From positions 1 through 59,051 of the forward strand of contig PAQV01000018.1 of the NCBI GenBank assembly GCA_002709405.1: a DNA stretch of 59,051 bases. The letters run 5' to 3'. The position numbers and the translations under genes were made by a program. Under the pieces are notes generated by a model. That model was not told the DNA's origin. It saw nothing but the letters and a program-made list of their open reading frames with translations, and did not search any database. Shown here piece by piece: positions 9,474-18,497 of this stretch; within the stretch, counting starts at the first letter, position 1; the number at the start of each line of letters is the position of its first letter. The DNA comes from Paracoccaceae bacterium. GTDB taxonomy: Bacteria; Pseudomonadota; Alphaproteobacteria; Rhodobacterales; Rhodobacteraceae.

Positions 9474-10115
9474 ATGACGGAAACCTCGCAGGCCCATGAT
9501 CGCCTGATGGACGACATCTACCGTTATCAGCGGCGGATCTACGACGTGACCCGCAAGTATTACCTGCTGGGCCGGGACGAGCTGATCGACCGGATGGACC
9601 CCGCCCCCGACGCCCATATCCTGGAGATCGCCTGCGGCACCGGGCGCAACCTGGACCGGATCGACCAGCGCTATCCCGGGCGGCATCTTTACGGGCTGGA
9701 TATCTCGGAAGAGATGCTGACCAGCGCCCGGACCAAGCTGGGGGATCGGGCGATGCTGGCCCAGGGGGATGCCTGCTGGTTTGCCCCCCAGGCCCTGTTC
9801 GGGCGGGACGGTTTCGACCACGTGGTGCTGTCCTACAGCCTGTCGATGATCCCCGACTGGCAGTCGGCCATAACCGAGGCCCTGCGCCACACTGCCCCCG
9901 GAGGCCATGTGCATATCGTCGATTTCGGGGACCAGGGCGATTTGCCGGGCGGGTTCCGGACGCTACTGCACGCCTGGCTGGCCAGGTTTCATGTCACCCC
10001 GCGCGACGATCTGGGGGCCGTGCTGCAGGTACTGTCCGGTGATCGGCCCGTGACGGTCGATCACGGCTGGCTCTACCGGCGCTACGCCCAGATCGCGACT
10101 GTCACGCCAGGCTGA
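9474..10115 (+). CDS. btaB: BtaB, diacylglyceryl-homoserine N-methyltransferase
   Basis: Class I AdoMet-dependent methyltransferase, 213 aa from the ATG at 9474, 4 bp after btaA; the frame is open further upstream within btaA. The N-terminal YRYQRRIYDVTRKYYLLGRD and the motif I loop ILEIACGTGRNL are typical of BtaB. It would trimethylate diacylglycerylhomoserine to DGTS. The gene converges on the helicase gene with only 6 bp between the stop codons. Confidence 0.92.
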   Translation: MTETSQAHDRLMDDIYRYQRRIYDVTRKYYLLGRDELIDRMDPAPDAHILEIACGTGRNLDRIDQRYPGRHLYGLDISEEMLTSARTKLGDRAMLAQGDACWFAPQALFGRDGFDHVVLSYSLSMIPDWQSAITEALRHTAPGGHVHIVDFGDQGDLPGGFRTLLHAWLARFHVTPRDDLGAVLQVLSGDRPVTVDHGWLYRRYAQIATVTPG

Positions 10116-10121
10116 AGACGC

Positions 10122-12227
10122 CTAGCGCTTGCCCCGGCGCGGCGCATCGAACCCGCCCGGGCGGGACGCGCCGGGCTTGCGATAGCCGCCCTTGCCGGCC
10201 TGGGGGCCCTTGGACGGGCCCTTGCCCTTGGCCCCTGCCGCCGCCGGTTTGCCCTTGGCAGGCCCCTTGCCAGCAGACGCCCCCTTGCCTGGCCCCTTGC
10301 CCGGCCCTTTCGCGGGCCTGCCCGGGCCCTTTCCGTCCGTCGGCCGCACGAAACGCTTGGACGTGTCCCGCGCGTCGGCATAAGCGGCCGAGGGCTTCTT
10401 CACGGGCTTTGACGCAGGCTTGTCTGCCTTGGGTTTCGGCCGGGGCTTGGGCGCCGGCGCGTCGTCCCTGGGCGCTTTCGGCGCATCTACAGGCGCATCA
10501 GCACGGGGTTTCGGCCCGGGGATCGCGGGCGCCGTTTCCGGGCGCGGTCCCTTGCGGTGCGGCGGCTTGCGGTGCGGCGGTTTGCCCGGGCGGTCGTCGA
10601 ACCGCCCCCGGTTGTCGTCGCGCGGCCGGCGCGGCTGCGGCGTAAATTCCGGCGCCTCGTCCAGCGCGCGGACCGTCACGCCCTCTTCCAGCGTGCCGCC
10701 TTCATCCAGAACCGCCAGGAAGCCGTCGACCGCCGGTTCGGCCAGTTCCACGAAGGTTTCGCTGTCCTGCACCCGGATCGCCCCGATCGAACTCTTGTCC
10801 AGACGCCCGGCCCGGCACAGCAACGGCAGCAGCCAGCGCGGTTCGGCCCGGTCGTTGCGCCCGACCGACAGGGCCACCCAGCGGCTGGGCCCGAAGTCGC
10901 GCTCGCGCTTCTTGCGGTCGGCGGGCTGTTCGTCGGGGGCCATCAGCTCTTCGGGGGCGGCGTGGCGGGCGTGATACAGGCGCAGGTAGGCGGCAGCGAT
11001 TCGCTCGGGGCTTTGCGCGGCCAGCAGCCGGGCGGCAAAGGCCGCCTGGTCGTCGCTCACCGGTTCGTCCCAGGCCGGATCGGTCAGCAGGCGCTCTTCG
11101 TCGCGGGCCAGGATCGCCTCGGCCGAAGGCGCCACGGTCCACTCCGCCGTGATCTTGGCCCACCGCAGCAGGCGTTCGGTCTTCTTGGCGGCCTTCGGCG
11201 TGACGATCAGCGCCGAGATCCCCTTGCGCCCGGCCCGCCCCGTCCGGCCCGAACGGTGCAGCAGGCTTTCGGTGTTGGTCGGCAGATCGGCATGGATGAC
11301 CAGCGTCAGGTTGGGCAGGTCGATGCCCCGGGCGGCCACGTCGGTGGCCACGCAGACCCGGGCCCGGCCGTCGCGCATGGCCTGCAGGGCATGGGTGCGC
11401 TCGCTCTGGCTCAGCTCGCCCGACAGGCTGACGGTGGACAGGCCGCGGTTGGTCAGCCGGGCAGTCAGGTGATTGACCGCCGCACGGGTGTTGGCGAAGA
11501 CGATGGCGCTTTGATCGTGGTGGAACCGCAGCAGGTTGAAGATCGCATGTTCGCGGTCGGCCTCGGCCACGCGCACCGCCTGGTACGAGATATCGGCGTG
11601 CTGTTCCTTGCCGCTGATCGTGCTGATCCGCTGCGCATCCCGTTGGAATTGCTCGGCAAGCTTGGCGATCATCGGGGGCACCGTGGCCGAGAACAGCAGC
11701 GTGCGCCGGTCCTCGGGGGCCTCTCCCAGCATGAACTCCAGGTCCTCGCGGAAGCCCAGGTCCAGCATCTCGTCGGCCTCGTCCAGCACCACCGCGCGCA
11801 GGCCGGCCATGTCCAGAGAGCCCCGTTCGATGTGATCGCGCAGCCGGCCCGGCGTGCCCACGACGATATGCACGCCACGCTCCAGCGCGCGCCGTTCCTG
11901 GCGCATGTCCATGCCGCCGATGCAGGATGTGATCACAACCCCGGCCTTGGCATAAAGCCACGACAATTCGCGCATCACCTGCAGGGCCAGTTCGCGGGTC
12001 GGCGCGACCACCAGGGCCAAGGGCGCCTCGGCCCGGTCAAAGCGGTCGGCCTCGCCCAGCAGCGTCGGCGCGATGGCCAGCCCGAACCCCACCGTCTTGC
12101 CCGACCCGGTCTGGGCCGACACCAGCAGGTCCTGGTCGGCCAGTTCGGGCGCGCTCACAGCCTCCTGCACGGGGGTGAGATTGGTATAGCCGCGCTCGGA
12201 CAGCGCTTCGGACAGGGGCGTATGCAT
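10122..12227 (-). CDS. DEAD-box RNA helicase with a basic low-complexity C-terminal tail
   Basis: ATP-dependent RNA helicase of 701 aa. The helicase core occupies about residues 1-370: LTPVQEA (Q motif), AQTGSGKT (Walker A), PTRELALQ, TPGRL, LDEADEMLD, SAT, HRSGRTGRAGRKG. A DbpA/RNA-binding-like domain follows (about 440-530, RWVALSVGRNDRAEPRWLLP). The last 150 residues are Lys, Gly, Pro and Ala rich, with KGPGKG and KGPSKG repeats that probably hold RNA non-specifically. Ribosome assembly or cold adaptation are family roles. Start ATG at 12227. Confidence 0.92.
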   Translation of the reverse strand: MHTPLSEALSERGYTNLTPVQEAVSAPELADQDLLVSAQTGSGKTVGFGLAIAPTLLGEADRFDRAEAPLALVVAPTRELALQVMRELSWLYAKAGVVITSCIGGMDMRQERRALERGVHIVVGTPGRLRDHIERGSLDMAGLRAVVLDEADEMLDLGFREDLEFMLGEAPEDRRTLLFSATVPPMIAKLAEQFQRDAQRISTISGKEQHADISYQAVRVAEADREHAIFNLLRFHHDQSAIVFANTRAAVNHLTARLTNRGLSTVSLSGELSQSERTHALQAMRDGRARVCVATDVAARGIDLPNLTLVIHADLPTNTESLLHRSGRTGRAGRKGISALIVTPKAAKKTERLLRWAKITAEWTVAPSAEAILARDEERLLTDPAWDEPVSDDQAAFAARLLAAQSPERIAAAYLRLYHARHAAPEELMAPDEQPADRKKRERDFGPSRWVALSVGRNDRAEPRWLLPLLCRAGRLDKSSIGAIRVQDSETFVELAEPAVDGFLAVLDEGGTLEEGVTVRALDEAPEFTPQPRRPRDDNRGRFDDRPGKPPHRKPPHRKGPRPETAPAIPGPKPRADAPVDAPKAPRDDAPAPKPRPKPKADKPASKPVKKPSAAYADARDTSKRFVRPTDGKGPGRPAKGPGKGPGKGASAGKGPAKGKPAAAGAKGKGPSKGPQAGKGGYRKPGASRPGGFDAPRRGKR

Positions 12228-12383
12228 GGGGTGACGGATCCGTGAGAATGCGGCAGGGCGTGCCGGTCAAGGCCAGCGGGGCCTGAGGTGATCCGCGTCA
12301 ATAGCGGCCCGCGCAGGGGAAGTACATGGGGGAATCGCGTCGATTGTCAGGAACCGGGTTCCCGCGACGGGACGGCACGGACG

Positions 12384-12426
12384 AAAAAAGGCCGGGCCCG
12401 TTCGACCCTGTCGAACCAGCCCGGCC
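12384..12426 (-). terminator. Rho-independent terminator closing the nif region
   Basis: On the minus strand the arms GGCCGGGC/GCCCGGCC (12390-12397 and 12419-12426) enclose a second arm pair GTTCGAC/GTCGAAC with a 3-nt loop, followed by a run of six T. It lies 24 bp after the stop of the SIR2-like gene and separates the nif genes from the helicase gene. Confidence 0.9.
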
Positions 12427-12449
12427 AGCAGCGCCTGTCCGGCTTCCGC

Positions 12450-13292
12450 TCAGCCCTCGGGGACCGAGAGCGCCTCTTCGATCGCCGAGACCGGGAGGTC
12501 AATACGGCGAATGTTCATCGCATCGAGGAATTTCTGTTCCATGCGGGTCAGCGGCCCAGGCAGAACGGCGATGTGGCCCTCGGCCGAGCGTTTCGCCACC
12601 TGGCGGGCGAAGATGCGCAGCATCTGGTCGTCGAACCGGCAGCCCACGAAGAAGAACGGTCGGCCCGTGCGCCGGCGCTGGACCTCTTCGGGGATCGGGC
12701 GCTGGATGTCGATTTCGGTCAGCACCTCGACGTAGTCGCTGTCGGACATCAGGAACGACCGGCCCTCGGCCGCCGTGCCATGGGGCTTGTAAAGCAGCGT
12801 CTGCCAGGCCGGGTCGACCTCGGGGACCTCGTCGCCCGCCCGGGTGTAGGCCCGGGTAAAGATGTCGATCCATTCGCCGTTGCGGCTGACGCCCTGCACC
12901 AGCCCGTAATCCTTCGGCCCGCTCGTCGCGGCCTCGAAGGCCTGGCGCAGACCATCGCCGTACCAGGCATCGACCACCAGCGGAGGCCGCACCCGCGCCA
13001 GCCAGTCATAGACCGGGTTGGGCCCGCTGGCAGCCCCGTCGAAGGCGTCGCGCACGATCTTGTCCAGGGTTGCCCGGAACTTGCGGCTTTCGACATATTG
13101 CGCCACGGACCACAGGTTGCCCTTGGCCCGGCGCGGCGGACGCACCTGGGCTTCTATGATCTCGCACAAGGCTTCGGGCGTGGTCGGCGCGCCGGTGTCG
13201 GACAGGGCCGCGACCTCCGGTCCAAGGTAGGCAATGCGCGTGCCGCTGGCCACCTCGGCCATGGCCAGGTCAAGCAGATCCAGGTCGGACAT
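12450..13292 (-). CDS. SIR2-like protein of the nif region
   Basis: A 280-aa protein; last gene of the nifB operon. The C-terminal half matches SIR2-like (SIR2_2) proteins: the TLLYKPHGT segment with the catalytic-type His, DSDYVEVLTEIDIQRP, and FFFVGCRFDDQMLRIFA. The N-terminal NAD-binding signature (GAGxSxxSGIPDFR) is not recognisable; RIAYLGPEVAAL takes its place. NAD-dependent activity is therefore doubtful. A role linked to nitrogenase maturation is inferred only from the 3-bp spacing to nifT and the terminator behind it. Confidence 0.75.
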   Translation of the reverse strand: MSDLDLLDLAMAEVASGTRIAYLGPEVAALSDTGAPTTPEALCEIIEAQVRPPRRAKGNLWSVAQYVESRKFRATLDKIVRDAFDGAASGPNPVYDWLARVRPPLVVDAWYGDGLRQAFEAATSGPKDYGLVQGVSRNGEWIDIFTRAYTRAGDEVPEVDPAWQTLLYKPHGTAAEGRSFLMSDSDYVEVLTEIDIQRPIPEEVQRRRTGRPFFFVGCRFDDQMLRIFARQVAKRSAEGHIAVLPGPLTRMEQKFLDAMNIRRIDLPVSAIEEALSVPEG

Positions 13293-13295
13293 GGC

Positions 13296-13514
13296 TCAAT
13301 CCTCCTCGGCGGTGGTCAGGCGCCGGGCCTCGACGGTGATCGGCAGCTTGGGCTCTTCGTCGAAGTCCGGCATGGCAAAGACCCAGCCGTTCGACAGCTT
13401 CGCCCAGCCGCCCCACAGACCGGGCTTTTCGGTCTCGACGATCATTTCCTCCAGGTCCTTCTTGGGCACGTAGGCCTCCAGGCCCTTGGACGTGTTGCGG
13501 ATCATCACCTTCAT
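13296..13514 (-). CDS. nifT: NifT/FixU family protein
   Basis: Small 72-aa protein with the family start MKVMIRNTSKGLEAYVPKKD, then LEEMIVETEKPGLWGGW. NifT is conserved in nif operons near nifB or nifHDK, and its biochemical role is unresolved. The start overlaps the nifZ stop by 4 bp and the stop is 3 bp from the SIR2-like gene. Confidence 0.93.
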   Translation of the reverse strand: MKVMIRNTSKGLEAYVPKKDLEEMIVETEKPGLWGGWAKLSNGWVFAMPDFDEEPKLPITVEARRLTTAEED

Positions 13515-13867
13515 GGCGCGGCCTCCTGGGTCGGTTCCGGGGCCGGAGCCCGCGTGACGATGTGGGATTGCAGGGCCGACGGGTCCTCGCGCCGGCGGGT
13601 GAGCATCTCGCCCACGAACAATTCCCGTTCGCGCATGCCGACGACGCTGTCGCGCTCGACGAAATCGACGGCATAGATGTAGAACTGCTGCAGGAAGACG
13701 CCGATGTCGCGGACATAGCCCACGTCGCCCTTCTTCACCACCGTCTCGCCGATCTCCTTGCCGGCCATGGTGCCGTCGTTCTTGATGTTCTTCTTGGAAA
13801 TCACCTTGTCACCCGGCTGAAAGAGCGGGTCGCGGTAGACTTCGATTTCGCGGTCGTCGGTGGACAT
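13511..13867 (-). CDS. nifZ: NifZ, MoFe-protein maturation factor
   Basis: 118 aa from the ATG at 13867; the open frame runs 25 codons further upstream into the preceding gene. IEVYRDPLFQPGDKVISKKN and VVKKGDVGYVRDIGVFLQQF are NifZ hallmarks. In Azotobacter NifZ assists formation of the second P-cluster in NifDK. It lies 4 bp after the LRV gene and overlaps nifT by 4 bp. Confidence 0.93.
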   Translation of the reverse strand: MSTDDREIEVYRDPLFQPGDKVISKKNIKNDGTMAGKEIGETVVKKGDVGYVRDIGVFLQQFYIYAVDFVERDSVVGMRERELFVGEMLTRRREDPSALQSHIVTRAPAPEPTQEAAP

Positions 13868-13871
13868 GGGA

Positions 13872-14615
13872 TCAGGCCTCCTCTTTGAGCTGGGCCAGCC
13901 GCGTGGCGGCCGTTTCACGGATGATGTCTTCGGGGTCGTCAAGCAGGGCGCGCGCGTCGTCGGCGCTGCCGGTTTCGGCCACGGTGTGGCGCACGCGCAG
14001 GTCGTCGTCGGTCACGAACAGGCCGGGCCGGCGTTCGGCGGCGGCCCGGCGCACCAGCGGATCGGGATCGGCGCGGAACCGGTCCAGCCAGTCCGGGCCG
14101 ATGCGCCGGGCCACGATCCGGCGGATCTCGGGATCGGGATCGGGGATCATCACCGGCAGCATGCCCGGGGCCGCCCGGCGGGCGACGATGGACCGGACGT
14201 AGCTGTCCTCGTCGGCGGTCATCGGCAGCAACTGGTCCTGGGGCAGACGGTGGGCCACAGCAATGCGCACCCGCCGGTCGGGGTCCTTGATGCGCCGTTC
14301 CGCGTGCTTGCGCGGCAGGCGCAGGATGGCCATGGCCCGCACACCCGGGTCGGCGTCGCTCAGCAGGCGCTGCAACCGAAAGACCGAGGCCACCCGCGCG
14401 GCGTTCATGCGCGTTTCGAAATAGGGCATCGACAGGCACGCGTCGGCCAGCTCCGGATTGAGCAGGAAGAACCGTTCGATCCGCTTGGCATAGCGGTCAT
14501 GGACACAGGCCCAGCCCTGCCCGCATTGTCCCAGCGCCCGCCGGTCGCGGAACCGGCAGGCCGCGCAATCCAGCGGAGCGCCCTGCCAGTCGACGGGTTC
14601 GGGACCGTCATGCAT
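13872..14615 (-). CDS. Leucine-rich-repeat-variant (LRV) protein with N-terminal Fe-S cysteines
   Basis: 247 aa from the ATG at 14615. Four cysteines near the N-terminus (C17, C20, C31, C37; pattern CX2CX10CX5C) precede tandem helical repeats of about 24 residues built on DPDPxVRRxxAxR units (DPGVRAMAILRLP, DRRVRIAVAHRLP, DPEIRRIVARRIG, DPLVRRAAAERRP). This is the layout of the Azotobacter LRV [4Fe-4S] protein, also nif-linked. Its function is unknown; protein binding during nitrogenase maturation is inferred. It begins 4 bp after fdxN. Confidence 0.85.
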   Translation of the reverse strand: MHDGPEPVDWQGAPLDCAACRFRDRRALGQCGQGWACVHDRYAKRIERFFLLNPELADACLSMPYFETRMNAARVASVFRLQRLLSDADPGVRAMAILRLPRKHAERRIKDPDRRVRIAVAHRLPQDQLLPMTADEDSYVRSIVARRAAPGMLPVMIPDPDPEIRRIVARRIGPDWLDRFRADPDPLVRRAAAERRPGLFVTDDDLRVRHTVAETGSADDARALLDDPEDIIRETAATRLAQLKEEA

Positions 14616-14619
14616 GCGC

Positions 14620-14814
14620 TCAGGCCGGGATGCAGGTTTCGGGCACCGGGCAGACCTCGGCGCATTGCGGCAGGTCGTAGTGGCCCTTGCACTCGGTGCA
14701 GAGCTCGGGGTCGATGATGTAGGTCTCGCCGGTAAAGGCGATGGCGGCATTGGGGCATTCGAATTCGCAGGCGCCGCACACGGTGCAATTGGACTGGACG
14801 ATGGTCAGGGCCAT
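14620..14814 (-). CDS. fdxN: FdxN, 2[4Fe-4S] ferredoxin
   Basis: 64 aa starting [10 protein letters not shown] at 14814, preceded by GGAG; an in-frame ATG at 14877 would add an unsupported leader. Cysteines 10, 13, 16 and 20 form one cluster motif (CX2CX2CX3C); 39, 42, 51 and 55 form the second, with the longer CX2CX8CX3C spacing of Alvin-type ferredoxins. In Rhodobacter capsulatus the homologous FdxN is an electron donor to nitrogenase. It follows nifB by 78 bp in the same operon. Confidence 0.94.
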   Translation of the reverse strand: MALTIVQSNCTVCGACEFECPNAAIAFTGETYIIDPELCTECKGHYDLPQCAEVCPVPETCIPA

Positions 14815-14892
14815 TGGGGTGTCTCCTGGTGGACCTAAAGGGATGGTGGGCGGGGCGACGCCGCAGGCGAGCGTCACCCATCAGCCCGGACG

Positions 14893-16371
14893 TCAGGCCG
14901 TTTCCGCCACCGGCAATCCGCGCTTGGCACGGTACACGGCCGACACGGCGGTCTCGATATACTCGTAGGCATAATCCTGGATCGCCTCGATCCCGGCCGC
15001 CTCCAGGTCCTCGCGCGGGCAATCGCCGATCTTGGCGCACAGGATCGTGTCGATCCCCTCCAGCGTCTTGATCACCAGCTCCAGCTTGTCCTCTTCGCCG
15101 TAGCCGCCCACGCAGTAATTGTCGCAGCGGCGGTGGGTGACAAAGCGCACGCCCTCGGCGTCCACCTCGAAGATCTGGAACTCGGTCGCGTGGCCGAAGT
15201 GCTGGTTGATGCGCCCGCCGCCCTTGGTGGCCACGGCGACCAGCATGGCCTCGGCGGTCTCGGCCACGGCGGCCTCGGTCTCGGCTTTGGCTTCGGCCGC
15301 GGCCGCCCGCCGGTCTTCACGCTCCTTGGCCACCCATTCGCGGTAGGTGTCGCGCTTGGCCGGATCGTAGGTCACCTCGTCCGGCACCAGGTCCATGGTG
15401 AATTCCTGGCCCCGGTCCTCGCCCAGAAGGCCCACCGCGTCGGCCCGGCACTGGCGGCAATGCTTCATCAGGTTGGCCCCGCCGGCGCAGGCATCCTGCA
15501 GCTTCTTCAGCTCGGCCGCGGTCGGCCCGCGCTGGCCTTCCAGCCCGAAGACCGTGCCATGTTCCGGCGCCGAGATCAGCGGCATGATGTTGTGCAGGAA
15601 TGCCCCGCGCTTCTTGACCTCCTTGTTCACCTCCAGCAGGTGCTCGTCGTTGATACCCGGGATCATGACCGAGTTCACCTTCACCAAGATCCCCCGCTCG
15701 TGCAGCAGGTCCAGCGACTGCATCTGCCGTTCGTGCAGGATCTGGCTGGCCTCCAGCCCGTGGCGGCGCTTGCGGTCGTAGAAGATCCACGGATAGATCT
15801 TGGTGCCCACTTGCGGGTCGATCATGTTGATGGTCAGCGTCACGTGGTCGATGTTCATGTCGAGCAGGTCATCGACGTGATCAGGCAGGGCCAGCCCGTT
15901 GGTTGACAGGCACAGCTTGATGTCGGGCAGCTGCTCTTGCACCAGCTTGAAGGTCTCGCGGGTCTTGCGCCAGTCATAGGCGCTGTCGCCCGGGCCGGCG
16001 ATGCCCAGCACCGACAGCTGCGGGATCTCGTTGGCCACCGCGATCACCTTGCGCGCGGCCTGGTCGGGCGTCAGCCGTTCCGATACCACGCCGGGGCGGC
16101 TTTCATTGGCGCAGTCGTACTTGCGGTTGCAGTAGTTGCACTGGATGTTGCAGGCCGGAGCCACCGCCACGTGCATCCGGGCGAAGTAATGGTGCGCTTC
16201 CTCGGAATAGCAAGGATGGTCCTTCACCTTTTCCCAAGTGGCCGGGTCCATGTCTTCGGGGGCATCCGAAGACCCGCAGGCCGAGGATGAACACCCCTCG
16301 GATTCCATCGCCTTGGTCAGGGTATCCTTGGAACCGACCGACAGGCCGTCGAGTGCAATGACATTGGACAT
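14893..16371 (-). CDS. nifB: NifB, FeMo-cofactor precursor (NifB-co) synthase
   Basis: Radical-SAM enzyme (492 aa) that builds the carbide-containing Fe-S core of FeMo-co. The SAM cluster motif is C74-X3-C78-X2-C81 in [15 protein letters not shown], and the N-terminal [10 protein letters not shown] segment is typical. After a charged Ala/Glu linker (about 350-375), a C-terminal NifX/NafY-like domain begins ([20 protein letters not shown]), the usual alphaproteobacterial fusion. A sigma-54 promoter (16416-16430) and a NifA site (16480-16495) precede it. Confidence 0.98.
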   Translation of the reverse strand: MSNVIALDGLSVGSKDTLTKAMESEGCSSSACGSSDAPEDMDPATWEKVKDHPCYSEEAHHYFARMHVAVAPACNIQCNYCNRKYDCANESRPGVVSERLTPDQAARKVIAVANEIPQLSVLGIAGPGDSAYDWRKTRETFKLVQEQLPDIKLCLSTNGLALPDHVDDLLDMNIDHVTLTINMIDPQVGTKIYPWIFYDRKRRHGLEASQILHERQMQSLDLLHERGILVKVNSVMIPGINDEHLLEVNKEVKKRGAFLHNIMPLISAPEHGTVFGLEGQRGPTAAELKKLQDACAGGANLMKHCRQCRADAVGLLGEDRGQEFTMDLVPDEVTYDPAKRDTYREWVAKEREDRRAAAAEAKAETEAAVAETAEAMLVAVATKGGGRINQHFGHATEFQIFEVDAEGVRFVTHRRCDNYCVGGYGEEDKLELVIKTLEGIDTILCAKIGDCPREDLEAAGIEAIQDYAYEYIETAVSAVYRAKRGLPVAETA

Positions 16372-16415
16372 GGGACGCGCATCCTTCCTGGAGAAAACCT
16401 GTTTCCCCTATCCCA

Positions 16416-16430
16416 GCAAGAATGGGGCCA
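16416..16430 (-). promoter_or_regulatory. Sigma-54 promoter of nifB
   Basis: On the minus strand TGGCCC-N5-TTGC matches the -24/-12 consensus TGGCAC-N5-TTGC with one change. It lies 45-59 bp upstream of the nifB ATG and 50 bp downstream of a NifA site. Confidence 0.88.
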
Positions 16431-16479
16431 AGCGCCATTCCCCCGATTTCAGGACCTTTGCGCCGGTTTGTCCCCTGTT

Positions 16480-16495
16480 TGTCGGCTTCGGGACA
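16480..16495 (-). promoter_or_regulatory. NifA upstream activator sequence for nifB
   Basis: TGTCGGCTTCGGGACA fits TGT-N10-ACA exactly. Further TTTGTC (16467, 16478) and GACAAA (16492, 16501) half-sites surround it, so NifA may bind more than one overlapping site. Confidence 0.88.
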
Positions 16496-16561
16496 AAGGT
16501 GACAAAACGACAGCCGCTTCCCCCCATGCCGCCCGGTTCCCACCACTGCCGCACACAAGTA

Positions 16562-16594
16562 AAGCGCCCGGCCCCACGCGGGGACCGGGCGCTT
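16562..16594 (-). terminator. Rho-independent terminator of nifA
   Basis: Arms AAGCGCCCGG and CCGGGCGCTT, with an inner CCCC/GGGG extension, lie 24-56 bp after the nifA stop. On the minus strand the stem is followed by TTTACTT, a weak T-run. Confidence 0.75.
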
Positions 16595-16617
16595 GCGGCG
16601 CGTCGGGGAGGATTGTC

Positions 16618-18474
16618 TCAGATCTTGCGGACCTCGATGCCGTGCTTTTGCAGGGCATAGCTGATCTGGCGCGGGGTCATGCCCAGTAGCCGGGCGGCCT
16701 TGGCCTTGACCCAGCCTGCCTCTTCCATGGCCGAGATCAGCTCTTCCTTGGCGGTATTGGCCGTCTTGCGCCGGGTTTGGCCGCCGTCGTCGGCATAGGC
16801 CGGCGCCTCGGGCGGGCGGTCGGAAAAGCGGTCGGGCGCCCGTTCAGGTGCCCGTTCAGGGGCACGTTCGGGACCACGTTCGGGCGCACGGTCCCGCCAC
16901 CGTTCGGGCTCGGGCCCGCGCGGACGGACCGCGGGTGTCACCACCCGGCCCACCGCAAGCCCGCCGACGGGAGAGGTGCCATCCTGCAACTGCCAGAGGT
17001 CCGCCGACAGGCAGCTGTTCTGGCGGCAGGCCAGTTCCTCGCCCAGCACGATTTCGCCATCCGACAGGGCCGCCGCCCGGTTCACGCAGTTTTCCAGCTC
17101 GCGCACGTTGCCGGGGAACTTGCACTGGCAGATCGTGTCGAAGGCATCGGGGGCAAAGCGCACGCTGGTCCCGTTCGACGTGTTGAACCGGTCCAGGAAC
17201 AGCTGAGCCAGGGGCCGGATGTCGCTGGGCCGGTCGCGCAGCGGCGGCAGGACGATGGGCACAACGCAGATCCGGAAATAGAGGTCGGCCCGGAATTCGC
17301 CCTTGGCCACCGCATCTTCCAGGTCGCGGTTGGTGGCGGCCACGATGCGCACGTCGACCTTGATCGTCTTCGTGCCGCCGACCCGCTCGAACTCGCCCTC
17401 CTGCAACACGCGCAGCAGTTTGGTCTGGAACACTGGGCTGATCTCGCCGATCTCGTCCAGGAACAAGGTGCCCCCGTCGGCCAGTTCGAACCGGCCCTTC
17501 TTCAGGGTCCCGGCCCCGGTGAAGGCCCCCTTTTCGTGGCCGAACAGTTCCGATTCCAGAAGCGTTTCTGACAGGGCCGCGCAATTGACGCGCACGAACG
17601 GCCCCTTGGCCCGCTTCGACTGGCTGTGCACGGCCCGGGCAAACAATTCCTTGCCCGTCCCGCTTTCCCCCCGAAGCAGGACCGGCGTCTTACGCCCCGC
17701 GACACGGCGAACCTGCTCGATCACGCCGGTGATGGCCGGGCTGTCGCCCAGGATCCCGTCGAAGGTGACCGGAGCGGGCCGCTTGCCACGCTGTTCGGAC
17801 ATCGTCTGCAACAGGCGGCGGGTGTCGGCCTGGGCGCGCTCGCGGTCGCGGGCGATCCGCCGGCGGAAGCGCAGGGCCTGTTCCAGCAGCGAGGCGACCA
17901 TGGTCAGCACCCGCACATCCACGTCCGACATGCCCTGCAGACCGTCGGAATGGCTGCGGTAGGCGGCCAGGACGCCGATGACGAAATGGCTTTGATCGGG
18001 GTCACGCAGGGGCACGGCGATCAGGGTCTGGCCCTCGCCCTGCAAGCGCAGGGGCACGGCGTCGGGGCCGAATTCCTCGGCCAGGTCGAACGACACCAGG
18101 GGCACGCCCGAGCGGAACACCAGCTTGGCCACGACGGCGGGAAAGACCTCTTCGGCCGTCGTTGCATCGTCGCGCAGGAAATTGGTGGCGGCGATCACAT
18201 AGGGGTTGCTTGTGCCGGGTTCGGCATCACCGGTGCCGTCCGGTTCGGCCAGCAGGGCCAGCACGCCATGGCGCAGGTCCATGAACGATGACAGGACATT
18301 CAGGATTTCGGGGACCACGTCGATCGGATCGGGCGCGGTGGCAAAGGACTTGGCGATCTCGTAGATCGCGTCCAGCGCCAGGCGCTCTGCGTTCAGCCTG
18401 TCAGGGGCCTGGGCCGCAGACCGTCGGGGTTTCGCCAATTCACCGGACTCGCTTCTTGTCATGTCGTTCATCAT
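16618..18474 (-). CDS. nifA: NifA, sigma-54-dependent activator of nif genes (oxygen-sensitive type)
   Basis: 618 aa from the ATG at 18474 (a second ATG follows at once; GAGGA lies just upstream). An in-frame ATG at 18726 would add 84 residues without family resemblance. Domains: GAF about 40-205, AAA+ about 236-465 with Walker A GESGTGKE at 269 and GAFTGA at 316-321, and a C-terminal Fis-type HTH 585-618. Cysteines 451, 463, 483 and 488 form CX11CX19CX4C, the motif of oxygen-sensitive NifA. The linker contains APER/GPER repeats (529-547). It follows rpoN on the same strand. Confidence 0.97.
   Translation of the reverse strand: MMNDMTRSESGELAKPRRSAAQAPDRLNAERLALDAIYEIAKSFATAPDPIDVVPEILNVLSSFMDLRHGVLALLAEPDGTGDAEPGTSNPYVIAATNFLRDDATTAEEVFPAVVAKLVFRSGVPLVSFDLAEEFGPDAVPLRLQGEGQTLIAVPLRDPDQSHFVIGVLAAYRSHSDGLQGMSDVDVRVLTMVASLLEQALRFRRRIARDRERAQADTRRLLQTMSEQRGKRPAPVTFDGILGDSPAITGVIEQVRRVAGRKTPVLLRGESGTGKELFARAVHSQSKRAKGPFVRVNCAALSETLLESELFGHEKGAFTGAGTLKKGRFELADGGTLFLDEIGEISPVFQTKLLRVLQEGEFERVGGTKTIKVDVRIVAATNRDLEDAVAKGEFRADLYFRICVVPIVLPPLRDRPSDIRPLAQLFLDRFNTSNGTSVRFAPDAFDTICQCKFPGNVRELENCVNRAAALSDGEIVLGEELACRQNSCLSADLWQLQDGTSPVGGLAVGRVVTPAVRPRGPEPERWRDRAPERGPERAPERAPERAPDRFSDRPPEAPAYADDGGQTRRKTANTAKEELISAMEEAGWVKAKAARLLGMTPRQISYALQKHGIEVRKI
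16841..16888 (-). repeat. Four tandem 12-bp repeats inside nifA
   Basis: Units CGTTCAGGTGCC, CGTTCAGGGGCA, CGTTCGGGACCA and CGTTCGGGCGCA (plus-strand reading) are adjacent and in frame, encoding four-residue xPER units in the linker between the AAA+ and HTH domains. Unit number could vary between strains without breaking the frame. Confidence 0.85.
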
Positions 18475-18497
18475 CCAATCCTCATCAGATGAGCGAC

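Noticed and set aside
10557-12245. 562-codon plus-strand frame opposite the DEAD-box helicase
   Set aside because: Antisense to an intact helicase with all motifs; no recognisable domain.
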